Positions 1 to 7,472 of a DNA stretch of 16,581 nt are shown piece after piece (positions within the stretch are counted from its first letter, which is position 1; each line of letters begins with the position of its first letter). Under the pieces are notes generated by a model that did not search any database, was not told the DNA's origin, and saw only the letters and a list, made by a program, of their open reading frames with translations. Position numbers and translations under genes: made by a program. The stretch spans positions 1 through 16,581 of the forward strand of contig CAZHRJ010000067.1 in the NCBI GenBank assembly GCA_964534765.1. The letters run 5' to 3'. This DNA is from CAZHRJ01 sp964534765. GTDB lineage: Bacteria; Lindowbacteria; 2-12-FULL-62-27.

Positions 1-28
1 AAAATATTTTCGTCAAAATGTTTTATGA

Positions 29-148
29 AAAGCGCACTTTTTCACCGGGAACTACTTAAAGACGGGCCGGAAAAAGATCGCCACCCAGGAGAATCTCATC
101 CGCGCGGTTGAACAGCGGGACAAAGCGAAGGAGCGAGCCGGAAAATGA
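29..148 (+). CDS. C-terminal tail of an unidentified upstream gene (5' partial or broken)
   Basis: The frame ending at the TGA at 146-148 is open from base 29 and reads a charged, helix-prone tail ending RAVEQRDKAKERAGK. Its stop overlaps the ATG of the next gene in an ATGA arrangement, which is used repeatedly elsewhere in this window, so I take it as the real end of an upstream operon gene. The frame has a stop at 26-28 and no ATG, GTG or TTG after it, so it must enter from another frame through a frameshift, or the AT-rich first ~50 bases are faulty contig-end sequence. The tail is too short to assign a family. Confidence 0.3.
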   Translation, partial: KAHFFTGNYLKTGRKKIATQENLIRAVEQRDKAKERAGK

Positions 149-564
149 AGCGCCCAAGCCCGAAAATCCTCGTCATCTGCGAAGACGAATCGGTTCAGAA
201 AGCCCTCGAAGCGCGTCTGATACTGGAGGGATGCCGGGTCATGCAGGCGTATACCTGGAACAAAGCCGTCGATTGTTTCTCGTCGGAAAAGTCCGATGCG
301 GTCATTCTTGACTTAGACTTCGGCCGAAATTCATCCCAGATCAACGGCGTCGATCTCATCCATTTTATGAAAAAATCCAGAAACTATCCCGCGCCGCTCA
401 TCGTCTACGGCGACCCGACCGACCGAATCACAGGCGGCTTCTATGCCGACGCCACGACCTTCGTCCCGAAGTCATCGCCCATCGGGGAAATCGTTGCCAT
501 CCTCATGGGCACGCTCGGCGATCCCGGAACAGATTCGTCCGCCTATGCGGGCGCCATATCGTAG
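145..564 (+). CDS. Degenerate response-regulator receiver domain protein
   Basis: A 139-residue protein with the length and pattern of one CheY-like receiver domain and no output domain. Beta-1 ILVICEDES gives the acidic pocket (E13, D14), VILDLD gives the likely phosphoacceptor D56, and VPKS gives the conserved lysine K109. The Ser/Thr normally found after beta-4 is replaced in LIVYGDPTD (Y88/G89), and the loop after D56 (GRNSSQING) lacks the usual MPxMxG form, so phosphorylation signalling may be altered or lost. The C-terminal 15 residues are low complexity. The start follows a GGAG at 130-133 and overlaps the stop of the preceding frame, suggesting coupling to an upstream gene outside the window. 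No histidine kinase is visible. The receiver fold is likely; the signalling partner is unknown. Confidence 0.8.
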   Translation: MKRPSPKILVICEDESVQKALEARLILEGCRVMQAYTWNKAVDCFSSEKSDAVILDLDFGRNSSQINGVDLIHFMKKSRNYPAPLIVYGDPTDRITGGFYADATTFVPKSSPIGEIVAILMGTLGDPGTDSSAYAGAIS

Positions 565-637
565 TCTACGTCAGCGGCCGGGGCAGCCGGTAACATGTGA
601 TGGCCCTGTCAATTCTCATCGGTCTTGGCGTCGTCAT

Positions 638-712
638 GGGGTGGGAATGGGGGTGGAATGGGTCGGAATGGCGGAATGGGGCGGCGGAATGAGAATGGAA
701 TGGAGAATGGGG
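638..712. repeat. G-rich degenerate tandem repeat (GGAATGGG-like units)
   Basis: About 75 bases consist of irregular repeats of GGAATGG/GGAATGGGG with variable spacers, all G-rich on the + strand. They run into GGGGTCAGGCATACGATCC at 709-727. ORFs drawn through it give low-complexity GMG/MEW-type peptides and are not credible genes. The patch may be slippage-grown filler or a remnant related to repeats near REP-associated transposases; no transposase is present. Confidence 0.6.
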
Positions 713-728
713 TCAGGCATACGATCCG

Positions 729-749
729 CCGGAGACTAGGAGACTCCGG
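729..749. repeat. Short inverted repeat (CCGGAG / CTCCGG)
   Basis: CCGGAG (729-734) and CTCCGG (744-749) form a perfect 6-bp stem around a 9-base loop directly after the G-rich patch. No T-run follows, so it is not a convincing terminator. It may be part of the same mobile-repeat remnant. Confidence 0.4.
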
Positions 750-777
750 ATGGGGCCGCAACCCCTCGCAATATATC

Positions 778-805
778 AGATGTTTGGATATACTTCTCCA
801 AATCT
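778..805. repeat. Inverted repeat upstream of the cation transporter gene
   Basis: TTTGGA (783-788) and TCCAAA (797-802) are perfect inverted arms around 8 bases. AGAT/ATCT extends the symmetry outside with a small bulge. The loop contains TATACT (789-794), which could be a -10 box, although no matching -35 is seen 17 bases upstream. An operator or leader hairpin for the gene at 820 is possible. Confidence 0.3.
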
Positions 806-819
806 ATGGGTAGGCGATC

Positions 820-1869
820 ATGAGTGAGGTGTGGGTTCTGAGCGGCCTGGGCGCGGTGATGGGGTTGGTTTTGATCCTGCCGTTCGCGGTGCGCTGGGTC
901 GAGGAGGAGTTGGAGGCTTTTTTGCTGGTGATGGGGATCGCGTCGGTCACGCTCTCCGGCATCTGGAGCCGCCACGTGATCGCGGAAGCGCTGGTTGAAC
1001 CGGTCAAAATTTCGGCGGCCGTGCTGGTGTTCGGTCTCCTCTTTCGACGGTTCCGGGATAGCCTTCGCCGGCGTGTGTCGGCCGTGGCCGCGCGGATGGG
1101 GCTGAAACTCTTTTTGTTTTCCGTCGTGGTCGGGCTGGGTCTTCTGTCGAGCGTCATCACGGCCATTATTGCGGCGCTCGTGCTTGTCGAAATCATCTCC
1201 GGTCTTCAATTGGACCGCTCGCACGAGCGGGCGATTGTGATTCTGACCTGTTATTCCATCGGTCTGGGCGCGGTCCTAACGCCGCTGGGCGAGCCGCTGT
1301 CCACCATCGCCACCGCGAAACTCTCCGGCCCACCACACGCGGCCGATTTCTTTTTTCTCGCAAGGCTGCTCTGGGCCTGGGTGCTGGGAGCGATTCTGCT
1401 CCTGGGACTGCTGGTTTTGCGGCTTGGCCCGGGGCAACCAACGTCGGCTGCCGGTCTCATGGAGGACGCCCCGGAGGAGATTCGAACCATCCTGACCCGG
1501 GCCGCCAAGGTCTACGTTTTCGTCGCCGCCCTGGTATTGCTGGGTCACGGATTCTCACCCATCGTCGACCGGTACCTGGTTCAGATGCCCAGTTCGGCGC
1601 TGTACTGGTTGAACATGGTCTCGGCCGTGCTCGACAACGCGACGCTGGCGGCCGCGGAAATTTCTCCGAGAATGGACGCCGACCGCATCCGGTTTTTGCT
1701 CATGGGGCTGTTGATTTCCGGCGGCATGATGATCCCGGGAAACATTCCAAACATCATCTGCGCGGGCAAACTGGGTATTCGAAGCGGCGAGTGGGCGAAA
1801 TTCGGGATCCCGGTGGGACTGGCGTTCATGACGGTCTGTTTCATCGGACTGCGAATCGCCGGCTTTTGA
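820..1869 (+). CDS. DUF1646 family predicted cation transporter
   Basis: A 349-residue polytopic inner-membrane protein with about ten hydrophobic segments. It opens with VLSGLGAVMGLVLILPF and the acidic turn VEEELEAFLLVMG, and matches what I know of DUF1646 (predicted cation transporter, ion-transporter superfamily). The polar, glycine- and proline-bearing stretches inside membrane segments, AVLTPLGEPLSTIATAKL around residues 150-167 and DNATLAAAEISP plus MMIPGNIPNIICAGKLGI near the C-terminus, resemble paired re-entrant motifs of Na+/H+ antiporter-type carriers. This suggests Na+ or H+ coupled transport, but the ion is not proven. The start is preceded only by a weak TAGG. A 103-base spacer separates it from the nucleoside transporter gene on the same strand; whether they share a transcript is unclear. 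Confidence 0.75.
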   Translation: MSEVWVLSGLGAVMGLVLILPFAVRWVEEELEAFLLVMGIASVTLSGIWSRHVIAEALVEPVKISAAVLVFGLLFRRFRDSLRRRVSAVAARMGLKLFLFSVVVGLGLLSSVITAIIAALVLVEIISGLQLDRSHERAIVILTCYSIGLGAVLTPLGEPLSTIATAKLSGPPHAADFFFLARLLWAWVLGAILLLGLLVLRLGPGQPTSAAGLMEDAPEEIRTILTRAAKVYVFVAALVLLGHGFSPIVDRYLVQMPSSALYWLNMVSAVLDNATLAAAEISPRMDADRIRFLLMGLLISGGMMIPGNIPNIICAGKLGIRSGEWAKFGIPVGLAFMTVCFIGLRIAGF

Positions 1870-1972
1870 TGTCCGTTGCGTCCTCCGCAGTGAGTGTTTT
1901 TCAATGTTTTCAGACGATCTTCCCCGTCCGATTTCACCGGGTCGATTGACTGCCTGAGCCTTTTGTGATTCT

Positions 1973-3724
1973 GTGCATCACGTGCAAAATCTAATTTCCT
2001 TCTGCGGTATTTTTGTTTTCATCGCAATCGCGTGGCTGATTTCCGAAGACCGGCGGCGCTTTCCGTGGCGTGTTGTCGGCTGGGGGATCGCGCTTCAGAT
2101 GGTGTTCGGATTTCTGGTCCTGTGGTGGGATCCCGGGGCTCGGTTTTTTCTGAAACTGAACGACGTTTTTAACGCGCTTCTCGGATTCAGCGAAAAAGGC
2201 GCCGTCTTCGTTTTTAATTCCGTAGGATCCGCCAACGGATCCGACGTGTCATCGCTCAAGGGGTACCTGACCAAAGTCGGTGAGGCGGTGGTCGGGATGG
2301 GCGCGACCCACCCGGACACGGCGGTGCGGGATGCGGCCATGGCGATCGCGCCGGCGGTGAAGTACGGGTTTTTGCCGGGATTTTTCTTTGCCTTTCAGGT
2401 TCTGACCACCATCATCTTTTTCAGCGCCTTGATATCGGTTCTCTATTTCCTGGGCGTCATGCAGAAGATCGTCGTCCTCTTCGCCAAAATCATGGCCCGG
2501 ACGATGGGGGTCAGCGGCGCGGAGGCGCTGTCGAATTCGGCGAACATTTTCGTCGGCCAGACCGAGGCGCCGCTGGTCATCCGGCCCTACATCGAAAAAA
2601 TGACTCGGTCTGAAATGATGGCCATCATGGTCGGCGGATTCGCCAATACCGCCGGCGGGGTTCTCGGAGCCTATATCATGATGCTCTCCGGATATTTCCC
2701 CAACATCGCCGCCCACCTCATCTCGGCGTCGCTCCTGTCGGCGCCCGCGGCGTTCATCTTCGCCAAAGTCATGGTCCCGGAACGCGAAGATCCGCTGACC
2801 AAGGGGGAGGTCCGGACGGACGTGCCGATCGAGGACGCGAACGTGATAGACGCCGCCGCATCCGGCACGACGGTGGGCTGGCAGCTGGCGATCAACGTCG
2901 CCGCCATGCTGGTTTCGTTCGTCGCCCTCATCGCCATGGCCAACCTCGGCGTTGGCTGGCTCGGCGGATTCTTCCGGGACGGAAACGGATTTGTTGTATT
3001 CAATCTCATGCTGGTCGCCGCGATCGCGGCCCTCTTGTGGATCCAGCGGGCAGGCCCGATGAGGGACATCAAAGTCTGGATGCTGCTTTCGGTTCTGTTT
3101 GTTGTCTATTTCGTCGGCAAGTCCACTTCGTCCGGATCGACCCTGACACGCCAGATCATCCTGGTCGGCATCGCCGCTTGGTTGCCCCTCTTTTTGCAAA
3201 TGTACCGCCCGAAACCCTGGGGTTCGGCGGTTTGGGGAACGATCCTGGCCCTGGGCCTGGCGGCCGACGCGTCTTACCTGCTCAAGGGACCGCTGGCGCC
3301 GGGAACGGATCTATCGATTCAGCTGATTCTGGGATGGCTTCACTGGCCCGCGGCATTTTTCATGGGCGTGCCGGCGCAGGACTGCCTCACGGTGGGCAAG
3401 CTGCTGGGTGAAAAACTGGTCCTGACGGAATTCATCGCCTATCTGGATCTGTCGAGTATTCTGGGAGCGGTATCACGGGGAGAAGCGGCGCCGCTCGATC
3501 CGCGATCGATCGTGATCGTCTCCTACGCGCTCTGTGGATTTTCCAATTTCGCCTCGATCGCCATTCAGATCGGCGGCATTTCCCCACTGGCGCCTTCCCG
3601 CCGGCACGAGCTGGCCAGTCTGGGATTCAAGGCCATGGTCGGCGGCGCGCTGGCGACGTTCATGATCGCCTGCGTGGCGGGCACGTTTTACACGGGCAAT
3701 TCCATGCTCGGAATCCAAAGATGA
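1973..3724 (+). CDS. Concentrative nucleoside transporter (CNT family)
   Basis: A 583-residue inner-membrane symporter that imports nucleosides with Na+ or H+. It shows the NupC-like N-terminal segment (residues 1-80), a gate region with GQTEAPLVIRPYI and TAGGVLGAYI, and the C-terminal signature GVPAQDCLTVGKLLGEK, VLTEFIAYLDLSSI, YALCGFSNFASIAIQIGGI and LAPSRRHELASLG. E. coli NupC has about 400 residues; the surplus is mainly an insertion at roughly residues 340-440 with several extra hydrophobic segments. The proposed start is GTG at 1973; a second in-frame GTG at 1982 would remove three residues, and neither has a clear Shine-Dalgarno, so the start is uncertain. The stop overlaps the next ATG by 4 bases (ATGA). 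The role may be nucleoside salvage. Pyrimidine or purine preference cannot be told. Confidence 0.9.
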   Translation: MHHVQNLISFCGIFVFIAIAWLISEDRRRFPWRVVGWGIALQMVFGFLVLWWDPGARFFLKLNDVFNALLGFSEKGAVFVFNSVGSANGSDVSSLKGYLTKVGEAVVGMGATHPDTAVRDAAMAIAPAVKYGFLPGFFFAFQVLTTIIFFSALISVLYFLGVMQKIVVLFAKIMARTMGVSGAEALSNSANIFVGQTEAPLVIRPYIEKMTRSEMMAIMVGGFANTAGGVLGAYIMMLSGYFPNIAAHLISASLLSAPAAFIFAKVMVPEREDPLTKGEVRTDVPIEDANVIDAAASGTTVGWQLAINVAAMLVSFVALIAMANLGVGWLGGFFRDGNGFVVFNLMLVAAIAALLWIQRAGPMRDIKVWMLLSVLFVVYFVGKSTSSGSTLTRQIILVGIAAWLPLFLQMYRPKPWGSAVWGTILALGLAADASYLLKGPLAPGTDLSIQLILGWLHWPAAFFMGVPAQDCLTVGKLLGEKLVLTEFIAYLDLSSILGAVSRGEAAPLDPRSIVIVSYALCGFSNFASIAIQIGGISPLAPSRRHELASLGFKAMVGGALATFMIACVAGTFYTGNSMLGIQR

Positions 3725-4206
3725 GAAGAAGACCTCAAAGCCTCTGCGCCGCGTGCGGCGTCCTGGCCATCCTCGTTTCTGGATGCGAACAGAAAGGCGG
3801 CACTGACTTGACTACTTCAGAAAAGGCGGAACCGGCGAAACCCGGCAATGCGGCTCCGGCGGGCCAGAGGGTGACGACACCTTCGGGACTGGCCTATGAA
3901 ATACTCAAACAGGGATCGGGCGCCGGCGCCACCGCCGGCCAGACCGTGACGGTCCATTACACGGGATGGCTCGAAAACGGAACCAAATTCGACAGCTCGC
4001 TTGACCGCGGCACGCCGTTTCTGTTTCCGCTCGGCGGCGGCCAGGTCATTCGAGGCTGGGATGAGGGCGTGGCGGGGATGAAACCGGGCGAGAAACGGAA
4101 ATTAATCATTCCGTCGAATCTCGGATACGGATCGCGCGGCGCGGGCGGCGTGATTCCGCCGAACGCGACGCTGATCTTTGATGTGGAGCTGATCAGTTCC
4201 CGATAA
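3721..4206 (+). CDS. FKBP-type peptidyl-prolyl cis-trans isomerase, predicted lipoprotein
   Basis: A 161-residue protein catalysing cis-trans isomerisation of Xaa-Pro bonds. The N-terminus has RRR, a hydrophobic core and the lipobox VSGC with C22 as the lipidation site, so it should be exported and membrane-anchored. A linker rich in Lys, Pro and Ala follows (residues 23-50), then one FKBP domain (about 50-161) with VHYTGWLENGTKFDSS, GGGQVIRGWDEGVAGMKPGE, IPSNLGYG and VIPPNATLIFDVEL, which contain the usual aromatic pocket residues (Y, F, D, W, Y, F). Length and order match small FkpA/FklB-like lipoproteins without the N-terminal dimerisation domain. It overlaps the CNT gene by 4 bases and the convergent response-regulator gene by 14 bases. 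Substrates are unknown. Confidence 0.92.
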   Translation: MRRRPQSLCAACGVLAILVSGCEQKGGTDLTTSEKAEPAKPGNAAPAGQRVTTPSGLAYEILKQGSGAGATAGQTVTVHYTGWLENGTKFDSSLDRGTPFLFPLGGGQVIRGWDEGVAGMKPGEKRKLIIPSNLGYGSRGAGGVIPPNATLIFDVELISSR

Positions 4207-4567
4207 GCTGTTGGAGTTTCTCCAGCAGCGCCTGCTCGTCTTTCCCCTTGATGAAAACCCCCGTCGCGCCCAGCCGCAGGGCCTCATGCTCATCGGTGGG
4301 GATCTGCCGGCCGGTAAAGACGAGAATGGGAATGGGGTTGCCGCCGAATTCCTGCGGCAGGTTGACCATGAGGTCGAACCCGCTCATGCCGGGCATGTTC
4401 AGATCCAGTATGAGCGCGTCCGGTAGAAACCTGCGGATCACCCATCGGGCCTCGGTCGGATCCGTCTCGCCGGCGGATTCGTAACCCAATTTTTCCAGAC
4501 GCGCCTTATAGACCTCGATAAAATCCCTGTCGTCATCGACGATCAAAACCTTTTTCCGCTTGGCCAT
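4193..4567 (-). CDS. Single-domain response regulator (receiver only)
   Basis: A 124-residue CheY-like receiver with all expected residues: acidic pocket D11-D13 in LIVDDD, phosphoacceptor D55 in LILDLNMPGMSGFD, T85 in ILVFTGR and K107 in VFIKGK. There is no DNA-binding or enzymatic output domain, so it should act by protein contact or in a phosphorelay. It is the last gene of the gamma-glutamyl amine operon: only 6 bases separate it from the aldehyde dehydrogenase stop, and its TGAGGA ribosome-binding site overlaps that stop codon, indicating coupled translation. Its 3' end overlaps the convergent FKBP gene by 14 bases. No cognate kinase is in view, and why a receiver protein sits in a catabolic operon is unknown. 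Confidence 0.92.
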   Translation of the reverse strand: MAKRKKVLIVDDDRDFIEVYKARLEKLGYESAGETDPTEARWVIRRFLPDALILDLNMPGMSGFDLMVNLPQEFGGNPIPILVFTGRQIPTDEHEALRLGATGVFIKGKDEQALLEKLQQLIGN

Positions 4568-4573
4568 CTATCC

Positions 4574-5983
4574 TCAGTACTTGGGCCAGACCGCCGGCCG
4601 GAAATGAATATTTTTTCTGCGGGTCAGATGAAAAAAACCGTATTTGGACAGCGTCGATCCCAAGCCGCTGTCCCGCGCGCCGGTCCAGGCGAGCGCCGGG
4701 TGGAGGTAGTCGCACCGGTTTTGATACACCGTGCCCGCATCCAGCGCGCGGGCGAAGAATTCGGCCCGGGAGCGGTCCCTTGTCCAGACGGACGCCGTCA
4801 GGCCGTACCGGCTGTCGTTCATCAGCCGCACCGCCTCCGCGTCGCCGCTCACCGCTTTGACCGGCACAATCGGGCCAAAACTTTCCTCGCGCATCACCCG
4901 CGACGCCTGCGGGACGTTGGCCAGAAGGGTCGGCGGAAAAAAATTTCCGGCCAGCCGGGGCCTGGCGCCGCCCAGCAGAATTTCCGCGCCCATCGAAACC
5001 GCCGCCTTTACCCGGCGGCCCAGTTCCGCGGGCAAGGATTTCCTGGCAAGAGGTCCCATCGTTGTCGTTTCCTCAAGAGGATCCCCCATCCGGTACCGTT
5101 GGAGAACCGGTATGGCTTTTTGCAGGAATTCGTCGTATCTCGTCCGGTGCACATACACCCGCTCCACGGCGCAGCACGACTGCCCCGCGTTATAACAGGC
5201 GCCGTCGACCACATTCTCCACCGTGAAGTCCATGTCCGCGTCCTCCGCCACATACGCGGGATCCTTGCCGCCCAGTTCCAGCCCGACATCCACAATCCGG
5301 CGCGCGCTTTTCCGGTAGACCTGCCGGCCCCCGCGGACCGATCCGGTGAAAGCGACAAACCCCACGCGCGGATCAGAAATCACGCGGGCGGTCGCGTCGT
5401 GAGTCGTCGTCAGATTCGTGACCAGCCCCGGCATGCCGGCCCTGCCGAACGCCCGCTCGAAATGCCGGCCGCACAGCGGCGTACGCTCGCTGTGTTTCAG
5501 GAGCACCGTATTGCCGGCCAAAAGCGCCGGGACAACGACGTTGCAGGGGATGAGAAGCGGATAATTCCATGCGGCAATGTTCAGGACGACGCCCAGCGGA
5601 ACGTGCTCCATCCTGAGAGACATCCCGCCCCGGGCCGGCATCACATCCGGCGCCAGCGACTTGACGGCGATGGACATCATGTATCTCGCGCGCTCAAAAA
5701 ACGTATCGATCTCCCGCCGGGATTGGGTGATCGGCTTTCCCATCTGAACCGTGATATCCCGCGCGATGCGGTCCCGGTGCGCCCGAAAATAATCGAGTCC
5801 GGATTCGATCCGCCGGATTCGTTCCGGCACATCCAGCCGGCTCCACCGCGCTTGCGCCTTTCGGGCCGACTCCAGTTTCGACTCGATCTCGGCGGGACCG
5901 TCCCAGGGAAATGCGCAAACGGTTTTCTGGTTGAACGGATTGACCACTTTCAGGACCGCCCGGCGTCTGGCCGGAGAATTCAT
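4574..5983 (-). CDS. NAD(P)+-dependent aldehyde dehydrogenase, PuuC-like role
   Basis: A 469-residue ALDH-superfamily enzyme oxidising an aldehyde to its acid. The general base E236 lies in LELGGKDP, the catalytic cysteine C270 in NAGQSCCAVER, and the oxyanion/cofactor region includes NIAAWNYPLL and FTGSVRGGR; EESFGPIVPV precedes the C-terminal part. The sequence resembles the succinate-semialdehyde dehydrogenase-like branch. Its ATG overlaps the SDR stop by 4 bases (ATGA), and the operon contains PuuA- and PuuD-like genes, so I infer a gamma-glutamyl aminoaldehyde substrate: gamma-glutamyl-aminobutyraldehyde if the amine is putrescine, or a shorter aldehyde if it is an amino alcohol. The family is certain; the substrate comes from context only. 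Confidence 0.9.
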   Translation of the reverse strand: MNSPARRRAVLKVVNPFNQKTVCAFPWDGPAEIESKLESARKAQARWSRLDVPERIRRIESGLDYFRAHRDRIARDITVQMGKPITQSRREIDTFFERARYMMSIAVKSLAPDVMPARGGMSLRMEHVPLGVVLNIAAWNYPLLIPCNVVVPALLAGNTVLLKHSERTPLCGRHFERAFGRAGMPGLVTNLTTTHDATARVISDPRVGFVAFTGSVRGGRQVYRKSARRIVDVGLELGGKDPAYVAEDADMDFTVENVVDGACYNAGQSCCAVERVYVHRTRYDEFLQKAIPVLQRYRMGDPLEETTTMGPLARKSLPAELGRRVKAAVSMGAEILLGGARPRLAGNFFPPTLLANVPQASRVMREESFGPIVPVKAVSGDAEAVRLMNDSRYGLTASVWTRDRSRAEFFARALDAGTVYQNRCDYLHPALAWTGARDSGLGSTLSKYGFFHLTRRKNIHFRPAVWPKY

Positions 5984-6753
5984 AAGGGCGTGACGTAGGC
6001 GGCGGTGATGCCTCCGTCGACCATCAGGGACGCGCCGGTGATAAAGGACGACTCATCCGTGGCGAGAAAGAGGGCCGCCGCGGCGATCTCGCGGGGTTCG
6101 CCGAACCGGCCCATGGGAATATGGACAAGCCGGCGCTGTTTTTTTTCCGCGGTATCGAGGAATTTCATGAGGAGTTCCGTCCGGAGCGGGCCCGGGCAGA
6201 GTGCGTTGACGCGGATGTTTTCCCGGGCATGAACAACCGCCAGTTCGCGGGAGAGCGCGAGCACGCCTCCCTTGCTGGCCGTGTACGCCAGCTGTGGAGT
6301 GGCGGCGCCCATGTGGGCGACAAAGGACGCGGTATTGATGACGGATCCGCCGCCGGCGCGGCGCAGAGCCGGAATGCCGAACTTGCAGCCGAGAAAGACG
6401 CTCTTGAGATTGACCGCCAATGTTTTTTCCCAGACCGACTCATCCGTGTTCACCGCGTCGTCGTCCATGGAGTCCATGATGCCGGCGTTATTGAAGAGAA
6501 TGTTGAGTCTTCCGAATCTGTTTTCCGCCTCCGCGACCATCCGCTCGCAATCGCCCGCGCGTGACACGTCAGCCTTCACGGCGATGGCCGCGCCGGACCC
6601 GGTCGCGATATCGGACACCACCTGACCGGCCGCATCGACATCGATGTCGACGGCGACGACCGCGGCGCCCTCTCTGGCGAAGAGAAACGCCGACTCCCGG
6701 CCAATCCCGTTTCCGGCGCCCGTGATGAGGGCGACTTTGCCGCTCAGCCTCAT
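5980..6753 (-). CDS. SDR family NAD(P)-dependent oxidoreductase
   Basis: A 257-residue classical short-chain dehydrogenase/reductase. It has the cofactor motif TGAGNGIG (residues 11-18), an acidic D36 after beta-2 that favours NAD(H), NNAG (88-91), and the catalytic residues S143, Y157 and K161 (YTASK). A longer open frame extends to 6870, but its extra 39 residues are arginine-rich, overlap the upstream hydrolase gene and match no SDR N-terminus. The ATG at 6753 gives the normal MRLSGKVALITG start and an ATGA overlap with the preceding stop. It sits between the hydrolase and aldehyde dehydrogenase genes, where a PuuB amine oxidase would be expected in a putrescine pathway. I infer that it oxidises a gamma-glutamylated alcohol to the aldehyde used by the ALDH; a separate acyl or hydroxy substrate cannot be excluded. 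Confidence 0.92.
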   Translation of the reverse strand: MRLSGKVALITGAGNGIGRESAFLFAREGAAVVAVDIDVDAAGQVVSDIATGSGAAIAVKADVSRAGDCERMVAEAENRFGRLNILFNNAGIMDSMDDDAVNTDESVWEKTLAVNLKSVFLGCKFGIPALRRAGGGSVINTASFVAHMGAATPQLAYTASKGGVLALSRELAVVHARENIRVNALCPGPLRTELLMKFLDTAEKKQRRLVHIPMGRFGEPREIAAAALFLATDESSFITGASLMVDGGITAAYVTPL

Positions 6754-7472
6754 GCCGCGCTGTCGCCCCGGCCCGCGCACGCCGCTTCGATGAGCGCGTG
6801 AAAGAGCCTCTGTTGAACCGGATCGGTCGACGCCGACAGTTCCGGGTGCCACTGAACGCCGATGAGCCACGGGTGATCCGGCATCTCGACCGCTTCAATC
6901 GTTCCGTCTGGCGCGCGGGCGACTACTCGAAGACTCGGCACGACCCGGCGCAGCGCCTGGTGGTGCCAGGAATCGGCGTCAAATTCCAGATGACCCATGA
7001 TCCGGGCCAGCCGGCTTCCCGACTGGACGGTGACCCTGTGCCGGACGGGTTTTCGCGGCGGCGCCCGGTGCTCAGTCTGATCGCCGACTTCGTCCGGCAG
7101 GTGCTCGATCAGGGTTCCGCCCAGCGCGACGTTCAGTACCTGCGTGCCCCGGCAGATGCCCAAAGTCGGCAGACCCATCTTGACCGCCCGGCGCGCCAGG
7201 TCGATTTCCATGTCGTCCCGTTCCGCGTCTATCCAATACATCGTCTCGTGCGCCCGGCCGCCGTAGGTCGACGGATCCAGGTCTCCGCCGCCAGGAAGAA
7301 TCAGTCCGTCCAGAATATCGACCAGGTCCTGCGGGTCGGATTCACCGTGAGGCAGAAGCAGCGGCAGGCCGCCGGATCGGCGGACCGCGTCGACGTAATT
7401 TCCCGGAAGAAAAAATTTCCCATCCTCATCCCGGCTGTACGTGGTGATCCCGATGACCGGTTTGGAACCCAT
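6750..7472 (-). CDS. Gamma-glutamyl-gamma-aminobutyrate hydrolase-like (peptidase C26, PuuD-like)
   Basis: A 240-residue class I glutamine amidotransferase-fold hydrolase, expected to cut the gamma-glutamyl bond and release glutamate and an amino acid. It shows the typical N-terminus KPVIGITTY, ILPGGGDLDPSTYG (59-72), the nucleophile C107 in LGICRGTQVLN, and H209/E211 in GVQWHPEL completing the triad. Length matches E. coli PuuD (about 250). Its ATG overlaps the synthetase TGA by one base (TGATG), and its stop overlaps the SDR start. Together with the PuuA-like synthetase this supports a gamma-glutamylation route in which glutamate is added first and removed last. The exact released product is unknown. 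Confidence 0.92.
   Translation of the reverse strand: MGSKPVIGITTYSRDEDGKFFLPGNYVDAVRRSGGLPLLLPHGESDPQDLVDILDGLILPGGGDLDPSTYGGRAHETMYWIDAERDDMEIDLARRAVKMGLPTLGICRGTQVLNVALGGTLIEHLPDEVGDQTEHRAPPRKPVRHRVTVQSGSRLARIMGHLEFDADSWHHQALRRVVPSLRVVARAPDGTIEAVEMPDHPWLIGVQWHPELSASTDPVQQRLFHALIEAACAGRGDSAA

Noticed and set aside
736..1224. - strand open frame of 162 residues over the start of the DUF1646 gene
   Set aside because: Charged low-complexity product antisense to a clear membrane protein.
2249..3199. 316-residue - strand open frame under the nucleoside transporter
   Set aside because: Composition is Asp/Arg/His/Gln-biased with no hydrophobic core or motif; the + strand frame carries conserved CNT signatures.
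4604..5998. Long + strand open frame opposite the aldehyde dehydrogenase gene
   Set aside because: Arg/His/Pro-rich low-information product, a shadow of a GC-rich gene with clear catalytic motifs on the - strand.
6754..6870. N-terminal extension of the SDR to an upstream ATG
   Set aside because: Overlaps the hydrolase gene, is arginine-rich, and the ATG at 6753 gives the standard SDR start.
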